From Roseiarcus sp050010035 (GTDB lineage Bacteria; Pseudomonadota; Alphaproteobacteria; Rhizobiales; Beijerinckiaceae), in the NCBI GenBank assembly GCA_050010035.1, contig JBEKLU010000011.1, forward strand, positions 3,201-67,200: a DNA stretch of 64,000 nucleotides, in the 5' to 3' direction. The position numbers were made by a program, and so were the translations under genes. Position 1 is the first letter of the stretch, and every line of letters begins with the position of its first letter. The notes below the pieces were generated by a model. That model ran no database searches and had not been told where the DNA came from. It saw nothing but the letters and a program-made list of their open reading frames with translations. This document shows positions 35,354 through 42,853 of the stretch, in pieces.

Positions 35354-35459
35354 CGCCTGTCTCCACACTTGGCCGCCCACTCCCGACCGACGCCTGAGAG
35401 GGCGGATCGGTCGGGTCGGCTCGCGTTCCGTTTGCCCCGCCTCATCGGCGCGGCGGCGC

Positions 35460-38213
35460 TTACCACTTCACCACCAGGCTCGCCATGAGCAACTGGGTGT
35501 TGTAGTTGGGATTATCCCCGGCGAGGAAGATCATGTCCTTCAAAGACACCGTGCTGGGATTGAGCGTCGAATACATGTAGACCGAGGTCGCGTCGTTCTG
35601 CCAATTCGTCACGCTGCTCTCTTCCCACATGTAGTGCAGTTTCAGGAAGACTTCCGCCTTGGTGCCGACCTGGGCGAGCATAGCGGGGTCGACCTTGTAG
35701 CTGAGCGTCGCGTCGGCGTGGTAGAGCGTGGTCTTTTCAGGCGGGTAGGCGGGATTGATGGCGTTCGCCACACCGCAACTGCTGCTGAGGGCCACTGTGC
35801 ACGTCGGTTCCGGGCCGACGCCCCAACTGTCGTTGGCGATTTCGTAACTGCCGCTCAGCTTCAGGTTGAGCCGATCGGGGATCAGCGTGACGTCGGCGGC
35901 GGCCGTCCAGGTGTTGACGTTCTCCGCCATGTTGTTGAACCACACGTCCCCGAGGCCGGTGTTGCCGGCGGTGCTGGTTGAGTAGCTATTGCTGCTGTTC
36001 CCCAAGAGCGTTTGATTGGTTCGCTCATACATGTAGGAACCCATCAGCGTAACCGCCGAATTGAGCTTGTAGTCCGCCTCGAGTCCGAGCGTCCAGTTGT
36101 GGTCCGACCTCAGGCCGAGCTGATACGAGCCCGGCGTCGCCCCCGCGGGGATGGCGGCGTTCGCCGCCGCGAGGAGGTTCGGATCGGTCGGGTAGTCGTC
36201 CCACCGCAGGCTGGCGGTCGGCGTCAGCGTCAGACCGAAGGGCGTGGAGATATCGACGAACAGGTTCGCGAGGTTGCGGTTGCGGTTGGCGATGTTGACG
36301 TCCGCCAACAGCGGGTTTTCGGCAAGCGAACTGGCCCCCGACCCGGCCGACCACCCCGGAAGGGCGCCAATTTGATCTCCGACGTAAGATTGCCAATTGT
36401 AATTGTCGTAGCGCCGCCAGGCGATCGAGTCGCTGGCGCGGATCGTCAGCCAGTCCGTCGGGGTAAGGTCGCCGTACAGCTTCTCCGTGTATTCGTTGGT
36501 CTGGTTGGCGGCGTATTGCGAGTAGTCGTACTGCTCCCAGGCCGTCTTGAAGCCGAGATTGGCCCACTTGACCGGGTCCCAGGTCAGCTCGTCGGCCGCG
36601 TTCTGCTTGACGTAGGAGGAGAACAGCGTCGTGTGCGGGGCCAGGGAGCCGCCGTCGACGCCGCCAGCAACACCCGTCGGGCCAATCGCGATTTGCGAAT
36701 CGTTGATAATGAAGTTCTGCAGCGTCAGCGCCGGCGTGGTGTTGTCGTCGGAGAAGTAGCGATAGCTCAGCTTGTTTTTTAGATCGGACGTGAACTGCGT
36801 CGTCAGCACGTTGTTGAACAACAGCGTGTCGATCTGGCCCTCGAGGCTGTTGCGCGGCATCGGCTGGAGAGTCGCGAACGTCGAGGTGTTCGTCGTTGGC
36901 CATGAAGCCGAACCGCCGTTGGGATTGATCGTCATGGGGATGAACGCTTCGTTCTGCGTCATCGCGTTGTATTCGAACGTCCCCATGTAGCGGCTGCTCT
37001 TGAACCAGGGCAGATCGATGCCGGTCATCGCCATGATGCTGTTGGAGGCGTTGTTCGGCGGCATCCCCATCTGCCCGAGGCCGTAGCAGCTGGGCGTCGT
37101 CGTCGACTTCGACACCGGGCAATCCACCACGCTCGAACCCAAGGGGCTGCCGGGCCCGCCGAACGGATTCTCCGCGTCGAATGAATTAAAAGCGTCGGTG
37201 TAGAGCGACAGGTCGTATTTCAACATGCCGTTCCAGCGCATGCCCCAGGGCGAGTAGCCGCTGTACTCGGCCGAGATCGAGGCGTCCTGGGTCACGTCGT
37301 CGACCGGCGCCGGCACCGCCGCCATCGGCGTCGAGGTGCTGGAGCTGAACAGCATGCCCTGTTCCTGCAGGCCCCAGCGGTGCTCGTTCGAATACTCGAC
37401 CTTGACGTCCCAGTCTTCCGTCGGCGTCCAGCGATAGTCGATCTCCTTGCGGTCGCGCTGCAGGCCCAGAGTGACGGGGTGCTCGGCGTTGGCGATCGTT
37501 GTTGCGACGGCGGGCACGCCTGCGACGCATCCCGTGGGATTGGTGGCGGCGTTATACGTCCCCTGAACACCGATGCCGAGGTAGCAACCTTTGGGCACTT
37601 TGAGGCTGGTAGGGGGGTTTGTGGACGTGCCGGGGTAAGTGACATCGCCGGGAGGAACAAATGGATCGGTAACAGAATTGCCGCCACCGGCGGTAAACAT
37701 ATTTCCCGCGCCGTTTGAGAGCCCGGCATAGAGATTGGTCACCACGCTGTCGGGCACCGTCAGGTTGTTCGTGCCCATCCCATTGAAAATGGTCTGCGCG
37801 GTTGTGCTGACCAGTTGCGGGCTCTTGTACCAGCCGAGCGTCAGGTACTGCTGACCGGGCTGGTCCAAATCGACGCGCAGCGCCTGATCGTTCTGCGTAA
37901 TGTTCTTGCCCATCACCTCGGCGGTGAACGTGCCGTCCCGGGTGGCGAAGCCGAAGTCGAGCGAGCGCAGGAACACCGGGTCGGTCTGGTTGCCGTATTC
38001 CTCGAACTTGGCCAGATTGTCCGACGGCGACGTGCCCGGCTTGTTGATGAAGACCTGGCCGCCGGCCTCCAGCGAGCCGTGGTCGGAGGTCCAGCCGCCG
38101 TAGGCGTCCGGCGACGCCAACATCGGCAGGTCGTCGGCCCGAGCCGCGGAGGCCGCCACGACCAGCGCGCCCAACGCCGCGCCGGCCAGCCATAGTTTGC
38201 GTGAAGCTCTCAT
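35460..38213 (-). CDS. pioB: Outer-membrane beta-barrel porin of the MtrB/PioB family
   Basis: A 917-residue outer-membrane protein. A signal peptide (MRASRKLWLAGAALGALVVA, then ASAARA) is followed by beta-strand-rich, Tyr/Trp/Asn-rich sequence ending in the aromatic LMASLVVKW, as expected of a barrel insertase substrate. It matches the decaheme-associated porins that sheath an MtrA/PioA cytochrome through the outer membrane. It lies right after the decaheme gene. In Rhodopseudomonas palustris TIE-1 PioB is needed for phototrophic Fe(II) oxidation. Six cysteines form three pairs about 12 to 17 residues apart; no N-terminal CxxC of the MtrB type is seen. The ATG at 38213 is chosen to give the usual signal; the open frame goes further upstream. 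Confidence 0.9.
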   Translation of the reverse strand: MRASRKLWLAGAALGALVVAASAARADDLPMLASPDAYGGWTSDHGSLEAGGQVFINKPGTSPSDNLAKFEEYGNQTDPVFLRSLDFGFATRDGTFTAEVMGKNITQNDQALRVDLDQPGQQYLTLGWYKSPQLVSTTAQTIFNGMGTNNLTVPDSVVTNLYAGLSNGAGNMFTAGGGNSVTDPFVPPGDVTYPGTSTNPPTSLKVPKGCYLGIGVQGTYNAATNPTGCVAGVPAVATTIANAEHPVTLGLQRDRKEIDYRWTPTEDWDVKVEYSNEHRWGLQEQGMLFSSSTSTPMAAVPAPVDDVTQDASISAEYSGYSPWGMRWNGMLKYDLSLYTDAFNSFDAENPFGGPGSPLGSSVVDCPVSKSTTTPSCYGLGQMGMPPNNASNSIMAMTGIDLPWFKSSRYMGTFEYNAMTQNEAFIPMTINPNGGSASWPTTNTSTFATLQPMPRNSLEGQIDTLLFNNVLTTQFTSDLKNKLSYRYFSDDNTTPALTLQNFIINDSQIAIGPTGVAGGVDGGSLAPHTTLFSSYVKQNAADELTWDPVKWANLGFKTAWEQYDYSQYAANQTNEYTEKLYGDLTPTDWLTIRASDSIAWRRYDNYNWQSYVGDQIGALPGWSAGSGASSLAENPLLADVNIANRNRNLANLFVDISTPFGLTLTPTASLRWDDYPTDPNLLAAANAAIPAGATPGSYQLGLRSDHNWTLGLEADYKLNSAVTLMGSYMYERTNQTLLGNSSNSYSTSTAGNTGLGDVWFNNMAENVNTWTAAADVTLIPDRLNLKLSGSYEIANDSWGVGPEPTCTVALSSSCGVANAINPAYPPEKTTLYHADATLSYKVDPAMLAQVGTKAEVFLKLHYMWEESSVTNWQNDATSVYMYSTLNPSTVSLKDMIFLAGDNPNYNTQLLMASLVVKW

Positions 38214-38304
38214 ATCCCCCTGCCCCCTGCTCGACTTTCCGACCCGCCGGGACAATTCCCTCACTTGTCCCGGCCGTCGCCCGATGGTTTCCCCGATTGG
38301 CCCG

Positions 38305-39513
38305 TTATCTCTGGAACAGCTCGCCTGCCGGCGAATTCGAACCATGGATCTTCGTATGGCAGTTCTGGCAGGCCCGATTGAACTCCTGCACCGCTGTCGG
38401 ATTTCCGGGCTGGCCGTGACCGACGCCGGCGTGGCACTGCCGGCACAGCATCGGGCGCTGCACCTTCAGCAGATACTCGTTGGTGGTGCCGTGCGGCTGG
38501 TGGCAGTTGACGCAACTGTCGCGAACCGGCTCGTGCTCCCACAGGAACGGCCCGCGCTTGTCGGCGTGGCATTTGTAGCAGGTCTCGTTGACCGAGGGCT
38601 CACGCAGCAGGCTGTCGGTCGCGCTGCCGTGCGGATTGTGGCAGCTCGAGCACTGCATCCTGCCTTCGATCAGCGGCATGTGCGTCGACTTGGCTTCCTG
38701 GGCGCGCTTCTCCTTGTGACACGCGAAGCAGACCTCCAGCTCGGTGTCCTTGATGAGCTGGTGCTCGGGCGAGACCTTCTCCATGATCTGGTGGCAATTG
38801 GTGCAGGCGAGCCCGCGCGATTCGTGCGCGCTGCCGCTCCAATAGGTCCGGTCGCCCTTCTCGTGACAGCCCAGGCAAACCGCGTTGCGCTCCTCGACCG
38901 GCCGCGGCGAGTCCTTGCGGAAGGAAATCATGTCTCCCGGCTGCCCGCCGTCCATTCCGCCGCCCGACTTGACGTGCAGCGACCCCGGCCCGTGGCAGGC
39001 TTCGCAGCCCGCCTTCTCCATCGCGTTGCGCGGCTTCTTCAGGAAGATATCGCCCATCAGCGTCTTGCTGAACGTGCCGCCCTGGTTGGAGTGGCACTTC
39101 ATGCAGGCTTGCGAACCCACGTAATCGGGCCCGGCGGCGGCCGGCGCGCTCTTGACCTTCGGGGCCGCCGTAGCCGCGGCGACGACCATCGGCGGCTCGG
39201 CGACATCCTTCGACTGCGCGAAGTCGCGCAGCGCCGAATAATCGTCGGTCGCCGACGCCGTCCGCACGTCAGCGACGCCGACATTCGGCTGAGCGAAATC
39301 GCGCAGCGTCGCGTAATCGTCCGCGGCGGACGCGGGCTCTCCGGCGCCGACCGGCTGGGCGAAGCCGAGCAGCGCCCCGAGAACGACGCCCGACACGAGG
39401 AGCGCGATCGATCTCTTGCACGATTCGGTTGCGCGCCCCGTGCGCCGAGGCGTCTCCCGATCGGCCGCCGGGATCAGCGGCGCATCCAGCGCTCTTCGAA
39501 TTTTGCAGCTCAT
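38305..39513 (-). CDS. pioA: Decaheme cytochrome c of the MtrA/PioA family
   Basis: A 402-residue periplasmic cytochrome with exactly ten CxxCH haem sites: CMKCH, CEACH, CLGCH, CTNCH, CFACH, CSSCH, CYKCH, CVNCH, CRQCH and CQNCH, between about residues 137 and 386. The spacing and sequence are MtrA/DmsE-like. A hydrophobic signal follows a long n-region (SIALLVSGVVLGALLGFA). Between signal and first haem are about 75 residues with two 25-residue repeats (DDYATLRDFAQ and DDYSALRDFAQ). It is expected to thread the PioB barrel and carry electrons from extracellular Fe(II) or an electrode inward. The ATG at 39513 is preferred for its GGGGCGGGG site; a GTG at 39546 is possible. Confidence 0.92.
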   Translation of the reverse strand: MSCKIRRALDAPLIPAADRETPRRTGRATESCKRSIALLVSGVVLGALLGFAQPVGAGEPASAADDYATLRDFAQPNVGVADVRTASATDDYSALRDFAQSKDVAEPPMVVAAATAAPKVKSAPAAAGPDYVGSQACMKCHSNQGGTFSKTLMGDIFLKKPRNAMEKAGCEACHGPGSLHVKSGGGMDGGQPGDMISFRKDSPRPVEERNAVCLGCHEKGDRTYWSGSAHESRGLACTNCHQIMEKVSPEHQLIKDTELEVCFACHKEKRAQEAKSTHMPLIEGRMQCSSCHNPHGSATDSLLREPSVNETCYKCHADKRGPFLWEHEPVRDSCVNCHQPHGTTNEYLLKVQRPMLCRQCHAGVGHGQPGNPTAVQEFNRACQNCHTKIHGSNSPAGELFQR

Positions 39514-39703
39514 ACCCCGCCCCCTTCTCGATTCCATCCCAGCCACGATCGCCTACCGCCCAGTATACGCGACCTTGGAACTCGTCCAGTCGCTGGACCC
39601 GCCGATCAACCTGCAGAGCCTCGACTTGGCCGATGACTCGACCCCGGGGTCCGTTGGCCCCCGCGCCCCCCTCGAGCCGCCATCCGCGTCGCGGCGGCCG
39701 GCG

Positions 39704-39967
39704 TCATTTCTTGACGTAAATCTTGCACCAGCCGGACGGGCTGACGACGCCGTCGACGGTCTTGCAGGCGTTCGGCGGCTGAAACATCGAGCAATTGTCG
39801 CAGCGCTGCCCGCCTTTCGGGCTGTCCTGATAAGCGACGGAGCTCTGCGAGGCCTTGCCGGCCGCCAGCGCGCGCTCCGCCGTCGCGCCGACGGCGACGG
39901 CACAAGCGACGCCGTGCAAGAGAGTGCGCCGCGACATCGGCGCCGAACAGAGTTGCAGTTTTTCCAC
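39704..39967 (-). CDS. pioC: High-potential iron-sulfur protein (HiPIP) of the PioC type
   Basis: An 87-residue precursor. A twin-arginine signal (MSRRTLLHGVACAVAVGATA at residues 11-30) leads a mature part of about 50 residues with the four [4Fe-4S] cysteines: CDNC, then C after PPNA, then the last in SGWCKIYVKK. Tat export fits a cofactor loaded in the cytoplasm. HiPIPs carry electrons in the periplasm, and PioC of R. palustris TIE-1 passes them to the photosynthetic reaction centre. The start is GTG at 39967, with GGGAGG 8 bp upstream; the internal ATG at 39937 lacks a good site. It is the first gene of the cluster, 190 bp before pioA. Confidence 0.9.
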   Translation of the reverse strand: MEKLQLCSAPMSRRTLLHGVACAVAVGATAERALAAGKASQSSVAYQDSPKGGQRCDNCSMFQPPNACKTVDGVVSPSGWCKIYVKK

Positions 39968-40681
39968 CCCAGGATCCTCCCTTTCAAAACCACGTTGTGC
40001 GCTCAGCGCGACGTGTTCGAATCGACACAAAAAAGGCGCTGGCGGCGATGCGCGTCACTCACGCCGACGGACGGGGCCCAGCGCGCGCCATGGCCGTCGG
40101 ATTCAATGGAAACCAGTTGTGGGAGTACCGGTAAGGTCCCGGCGGAAGGGCTCGCAATGCGGTGTTATGTCGCGCCCCGGCCGACCCGGCGCCGCGCCTC
40201 CTGCGAGCCGCTGCGCCCCTCGCCGACTCGATTTGGCCGCTCCGACGCGCGCCCGAGCCCAATGAACCCGCGGATTCCGCCTAAGACATTGCAATTTTGC
40301 ACCTTTGCGCCGCATCAAACGATGGGCCGCGGGGACGTCGTATGCGGGTTGGGGAGGTTTGCTCGCGGTTCGAGAAATTGGCCGACGCAGCGGAATTAAC
40401 GTCCGCCTTATCAAGAGGTTAAGGGACGGGATGGGGCGTTCGCGCCGATTTTGTGGCGATAATGCAACACTGACGACGAATCTTACGCAAACGTTACGAA
40501 ATCAAGTTTTATTCCTCGTCGGACGAGCGACCGCGGCCGACGAGCGCTGCGCCGCGACGGTCGCGACTCGCCATGGCGTTCGGCGACGGCCTCGTCCGAC
40601 ATCGTAGGCAGTGGGGCCGCGCCGGCGGGATGACGGTAGGGCCGCCGTCGCATCGCCGCCCATCCGCCTCACGCGATTGCG
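39968..40681. other. Gene-free 0.7-kb region upstream of pioC
   Basis: No convincing gene is seen. Close to pioC there is a quasi-palindrome GTGT-tcga-atcg-ACAC at 40013-40028. A second, looser GC-rich symmetry (GTTGTGCGCTCAGCGCGAC, 39994-40012) lies between it and the pioC ribosome site. Further up, 40390-40520 is unusually AT-rich for this genome. No intact FNR/FixK box (TTGAT-N4-ATCAA) was found by eye. The region must hold the promoter and control sites of the pio cluster. Confidence 0.5.
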
Positions 40682-40999
40682 CTAAGGGTTCGGCGATCGG
40701 ACCCGCCCGAAATGCCGGGCGAGCATCACCGCCATCGCCAGCGCGCCGAGGCCGACCGCGGCCCACTCGAGCGCCGCTTCGGACCCGCCGGGCGCGAAAA
40801 ACCCGAGAATGGCGAAGCCGACCGCCAGATTGGCGAAGCCCCACAGAACGTTGACCACCGCCGAAGATTCGCCGATCCCCGGCGGCGAGGCGAACGGGGA
40901 CTGAAAGCGATGGCCGCTGACGCCATGGACGAAGTGAGGCACGCCGTTCGCAAGCAGCGCTCCGGCGATAAATTGCAGCGGGATCACATACAGGGGCAT
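40682..40999 (-). CDS. Small hydrophobic membrane protein
   Basis: A 105-residue protein with three to four hydrophobic stretches, beginning MPLYVIPLQFIAGALLANGV, then PHFVHGVSGHRFQSPFASPP, SAVVNVLWGFANLAVGFAIL and a final helix followed by a basic end. I do not recognise a named family. The ATG at 40999 is chosen because the hydrophobic start follows it at once and GAGAG lies upstream; the open frame to 41119 is arginine-rich and unlikely to be translated. Confidence 0.65.
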   Translation of the reverse strand: MPLYVIPLQFIAGALLANGVPHFVHGVSGHRFQSPFASPPGIGESSAVVNVLWGFANLAVGFAILGFFAPGGSEAALEWAAVGLGALAMAVMLARHFGRVRSPNP

Positions 41000-41115
41000 C
41001 TCGGCTCTCTCCCGGCGCGCGCGCCGGAACGATCCGCATCGCGGCCTCCGGCCGCTCGCCTGCACGACCTCCCTATTTCTTAGAGCATTTTGCCATTTTG
41101 GTCGACGCGCCCGCC

Positions 41116-41376
41116 TCATCCGATGCGAACGCGCGCGCTCGACGGCAGGGGCATGCGCGCGGCCGGCGGCGGCGCGAAGGTCGGCGTCACGACGCGGCTG
41201 TGAACAAACCCGGCCGTCGCCGAGGCTTCGCCGGCCGGCCGCACTTGGCCGAGCGCCGCGAAGGCGAGCGCCAGCAGCAAAGCCAGCGAGAGCCAGAATT
41301 GCCGGCGCGCGCTTTCGTGCAAGACCACGGGGTCGAGGGCGGGGCTGCGGTCGGTCGAGGGAAAGAGCATCTTCAT
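41116..41376 (-). CDS. Small single-pass membrane protein, unknown
   Basis: An 86-residue protein with one membrane helix (FWLSLALLLALAFAALG at about residues 27-43) and a proline/alanine-rich C-terminal half. GGGAG lies seven bases before the ATG at 41376. It precedes the small hydrophobic protein at 40682 on the same strand. No family recognised. Confidence 0.5.
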   Translation of the reverse strand: MKMLFPSTDRSPALDPVVLHESARRQFWLSLALLLALAFAALGQVRPAGEASATAGFVHSRVVTPTFAPPPAARMPLPSSARVRIG

Positions 41377-41882
41377 GACGACGCTCCCGTGTCGCGAGGG
41401 AATGAAATGCGGGACGCCGCGCGGGACGCGCGCGGGTCGGCGCGCCTGCCTCGCGGGCGGATCGGAGCTGGATCGAGAGTGGGTTCGGCTAACGATGATC
41501 CTCCTTCTCGCGGCGTCGCGGCAGTCGGCTCTTCGGGTGACGCGACTCGCCGAGCGAGCGCGATCGCCGCGATCGCGACTGCGGCGGACCTAATCCAAAA
41601 GGCTTACGCGAGGCGATGGCGACCCGTTCGCGCCGGGAGCGCTCCGCCTGCGGCGAGCGATCGTCGCGACCCGAGGCGGGGGATCAAGATCGCGTCGGAC
41701 CCGAGGAAGTCCGCGGCAGGCGATTTTACGTCGTCAGCCCGTCAGCGCGGCGAAGCGCGACGCTCTCGGCGTCTTGGCGATCCGGCGTTTCCTTGCGCGC
41801 GGATCGCGGCGAGTTCGCCGTCGATTCGTTCCCGAGCGGCAGGAGTTGCGCTTCGTCGCGGCGCTGTCGGCTTGGAGCAGGG
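41377..41882. other. Gene-free 0.5-kb region
   Basis: No gene supported. Open frames here are short or arginine-rich and read against each other. No repeat, hairpin terminator or tRNA was recognised. Confidence 0.4.
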
Positions 41883-42719
41883 TCACTCGGGAGCCTCGGG
41901 CCGTCCCATGGCCCCCAAGTTGCGTTTTGCGTAGCCGGAAGGAAGGTCGAACACGCCCTCGGGGGGATCTCGATGCTGGATGGATTTGAGCGTGGCGACG
42001 ACCTGGCGGCCGCCGTCGGCGAACGTGCTCGACGTCTGCACCGGAAATCCGTCGAAGCCGATCGCTTTGGTCATCGAATCGAAGTCGTCTGTCATCATCG
42101 GCGTGCGCAAGAAGCCCATCGCCGCACTCATCTGCCCCATGAAGGCGCCGAAGCTGGCGAAAGCCTTCAGATCGTCGCGGCTCAAGCCCAGGTCCGACAG
42201 TCTTGCGATGCATACTTCCGACGAAAGCTTTCCGTTCGAGACGATTCGATAGGGCTCGCAGTTCCAGTCCCCCACCCTGCGGGAATCGCCGGCTTTCTCG
42301 TAGCTCACTCGAGGCGCCGTTCGCGGCGCGCCCTGACCCATGCCGCGTGCGGCCATCATGGCTTCGATCTGCTTGCGCTGCGCCTCGGGCATCGAAGCCA
42401 ATTTCTGCTTCATCTGCGCCATCGCTTTGTCCATTCGCGCCGCCGCCTGCCCCATGTCGCCAGGCGTCAGTTCCATGTAGCTGTGGTCTTTCGATCGCAG
42501 GATCCACACTTTGTTCTGGTCGCCGCGAAAGATGACGTCCGCCAGAGCGGAAGTCATTCGCAACCGATCCGTGTCCAGAACTATCGTCCGGGGTTGAGGA
42601 GGGGCGCCGTTGACCGACTCGTCCAAGGCGATCACGGTTCCCGCCATAGCGGCGCCGCCGGCGCCGAGCGCGAGGAACCCGCCCGCGAAACAGGCGCACA
42701 ATGCAAACTTTCCGCGCAC
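41883..42719 (-). CDS. Secreted DUF4412-like hypothetical protein
   Basis: A 278-residue protein with a Sec signal (FALCACFAGGFLALGAGGAA, then MA). The mature part reads IVLDTDRLRMTSALADVIFR, DQNKVWILRSKDHSYMELTP, a Met-rich helical stretch (ARMDKAMAQMKQKLASMPEA) and a C-terminal half with WNCEPYRIVSNGKLSSEVCI. The lipoprotein-localisation-like, DUF4412-type pattern of bound-molecule sensing is only a resemblance. The start is GTG at 42719, since GGGGGAG lies 6 bp upstream; the ATG at 42743 has no site. Two cysteines may pair. Function unknown. Confidence 0.7.
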   Translation of the reverse strand: MRGKFALCACFAGGFLALGAGGAAMAGTVIALDESVNGAPPQPRTIVLDTDRLRMTSALADVIFRGDQNKVWILRSKDHSYMELTPGDMGQAAARMDKAMAQMKQKLASMPEAQRKQIEAMMAARGMGQGAPRTAPRVSYEKAGDSRRVGDWNCEPYRIVSNGKLSSEVCIARLSDLGLSRDDLKAFASFGAFMGQMSAAMGFLRTPMMTDDFDSMTKAIGFDGFPVQTSSTFADGGRQVVATLKSIQHRDPPEGVFDLPSGYAKRNLGAMGRPEAPE

Positions 42720-42853
42720 GATAGTCTCCCCCGTCACGACCATGTCGGCCCAAATCCACGGCGGCCAGATTGAGCGACCCCGACCCGCTAGTCCAGCGCG
42801 AATATGGATGCGTGGAACGGCCGTGGGCCGCCCGCGGCGGCGGCGCCCGCGCC

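Noticed and set aside
39514..39703. GC-rich hairpins between pioC and pioA (for example around GGACCCCGGGGTC)
   Set aside because: Could stabilise the HiPIP transcript, but without a T-tract or conserved pattern this cannot be told from background.
40103..40607. Short open frames upstream of pioC on both strands
   Set aside because: Arg/Pro-rich translations without ribosome sites or recognisable motifs; treated as non-coding.
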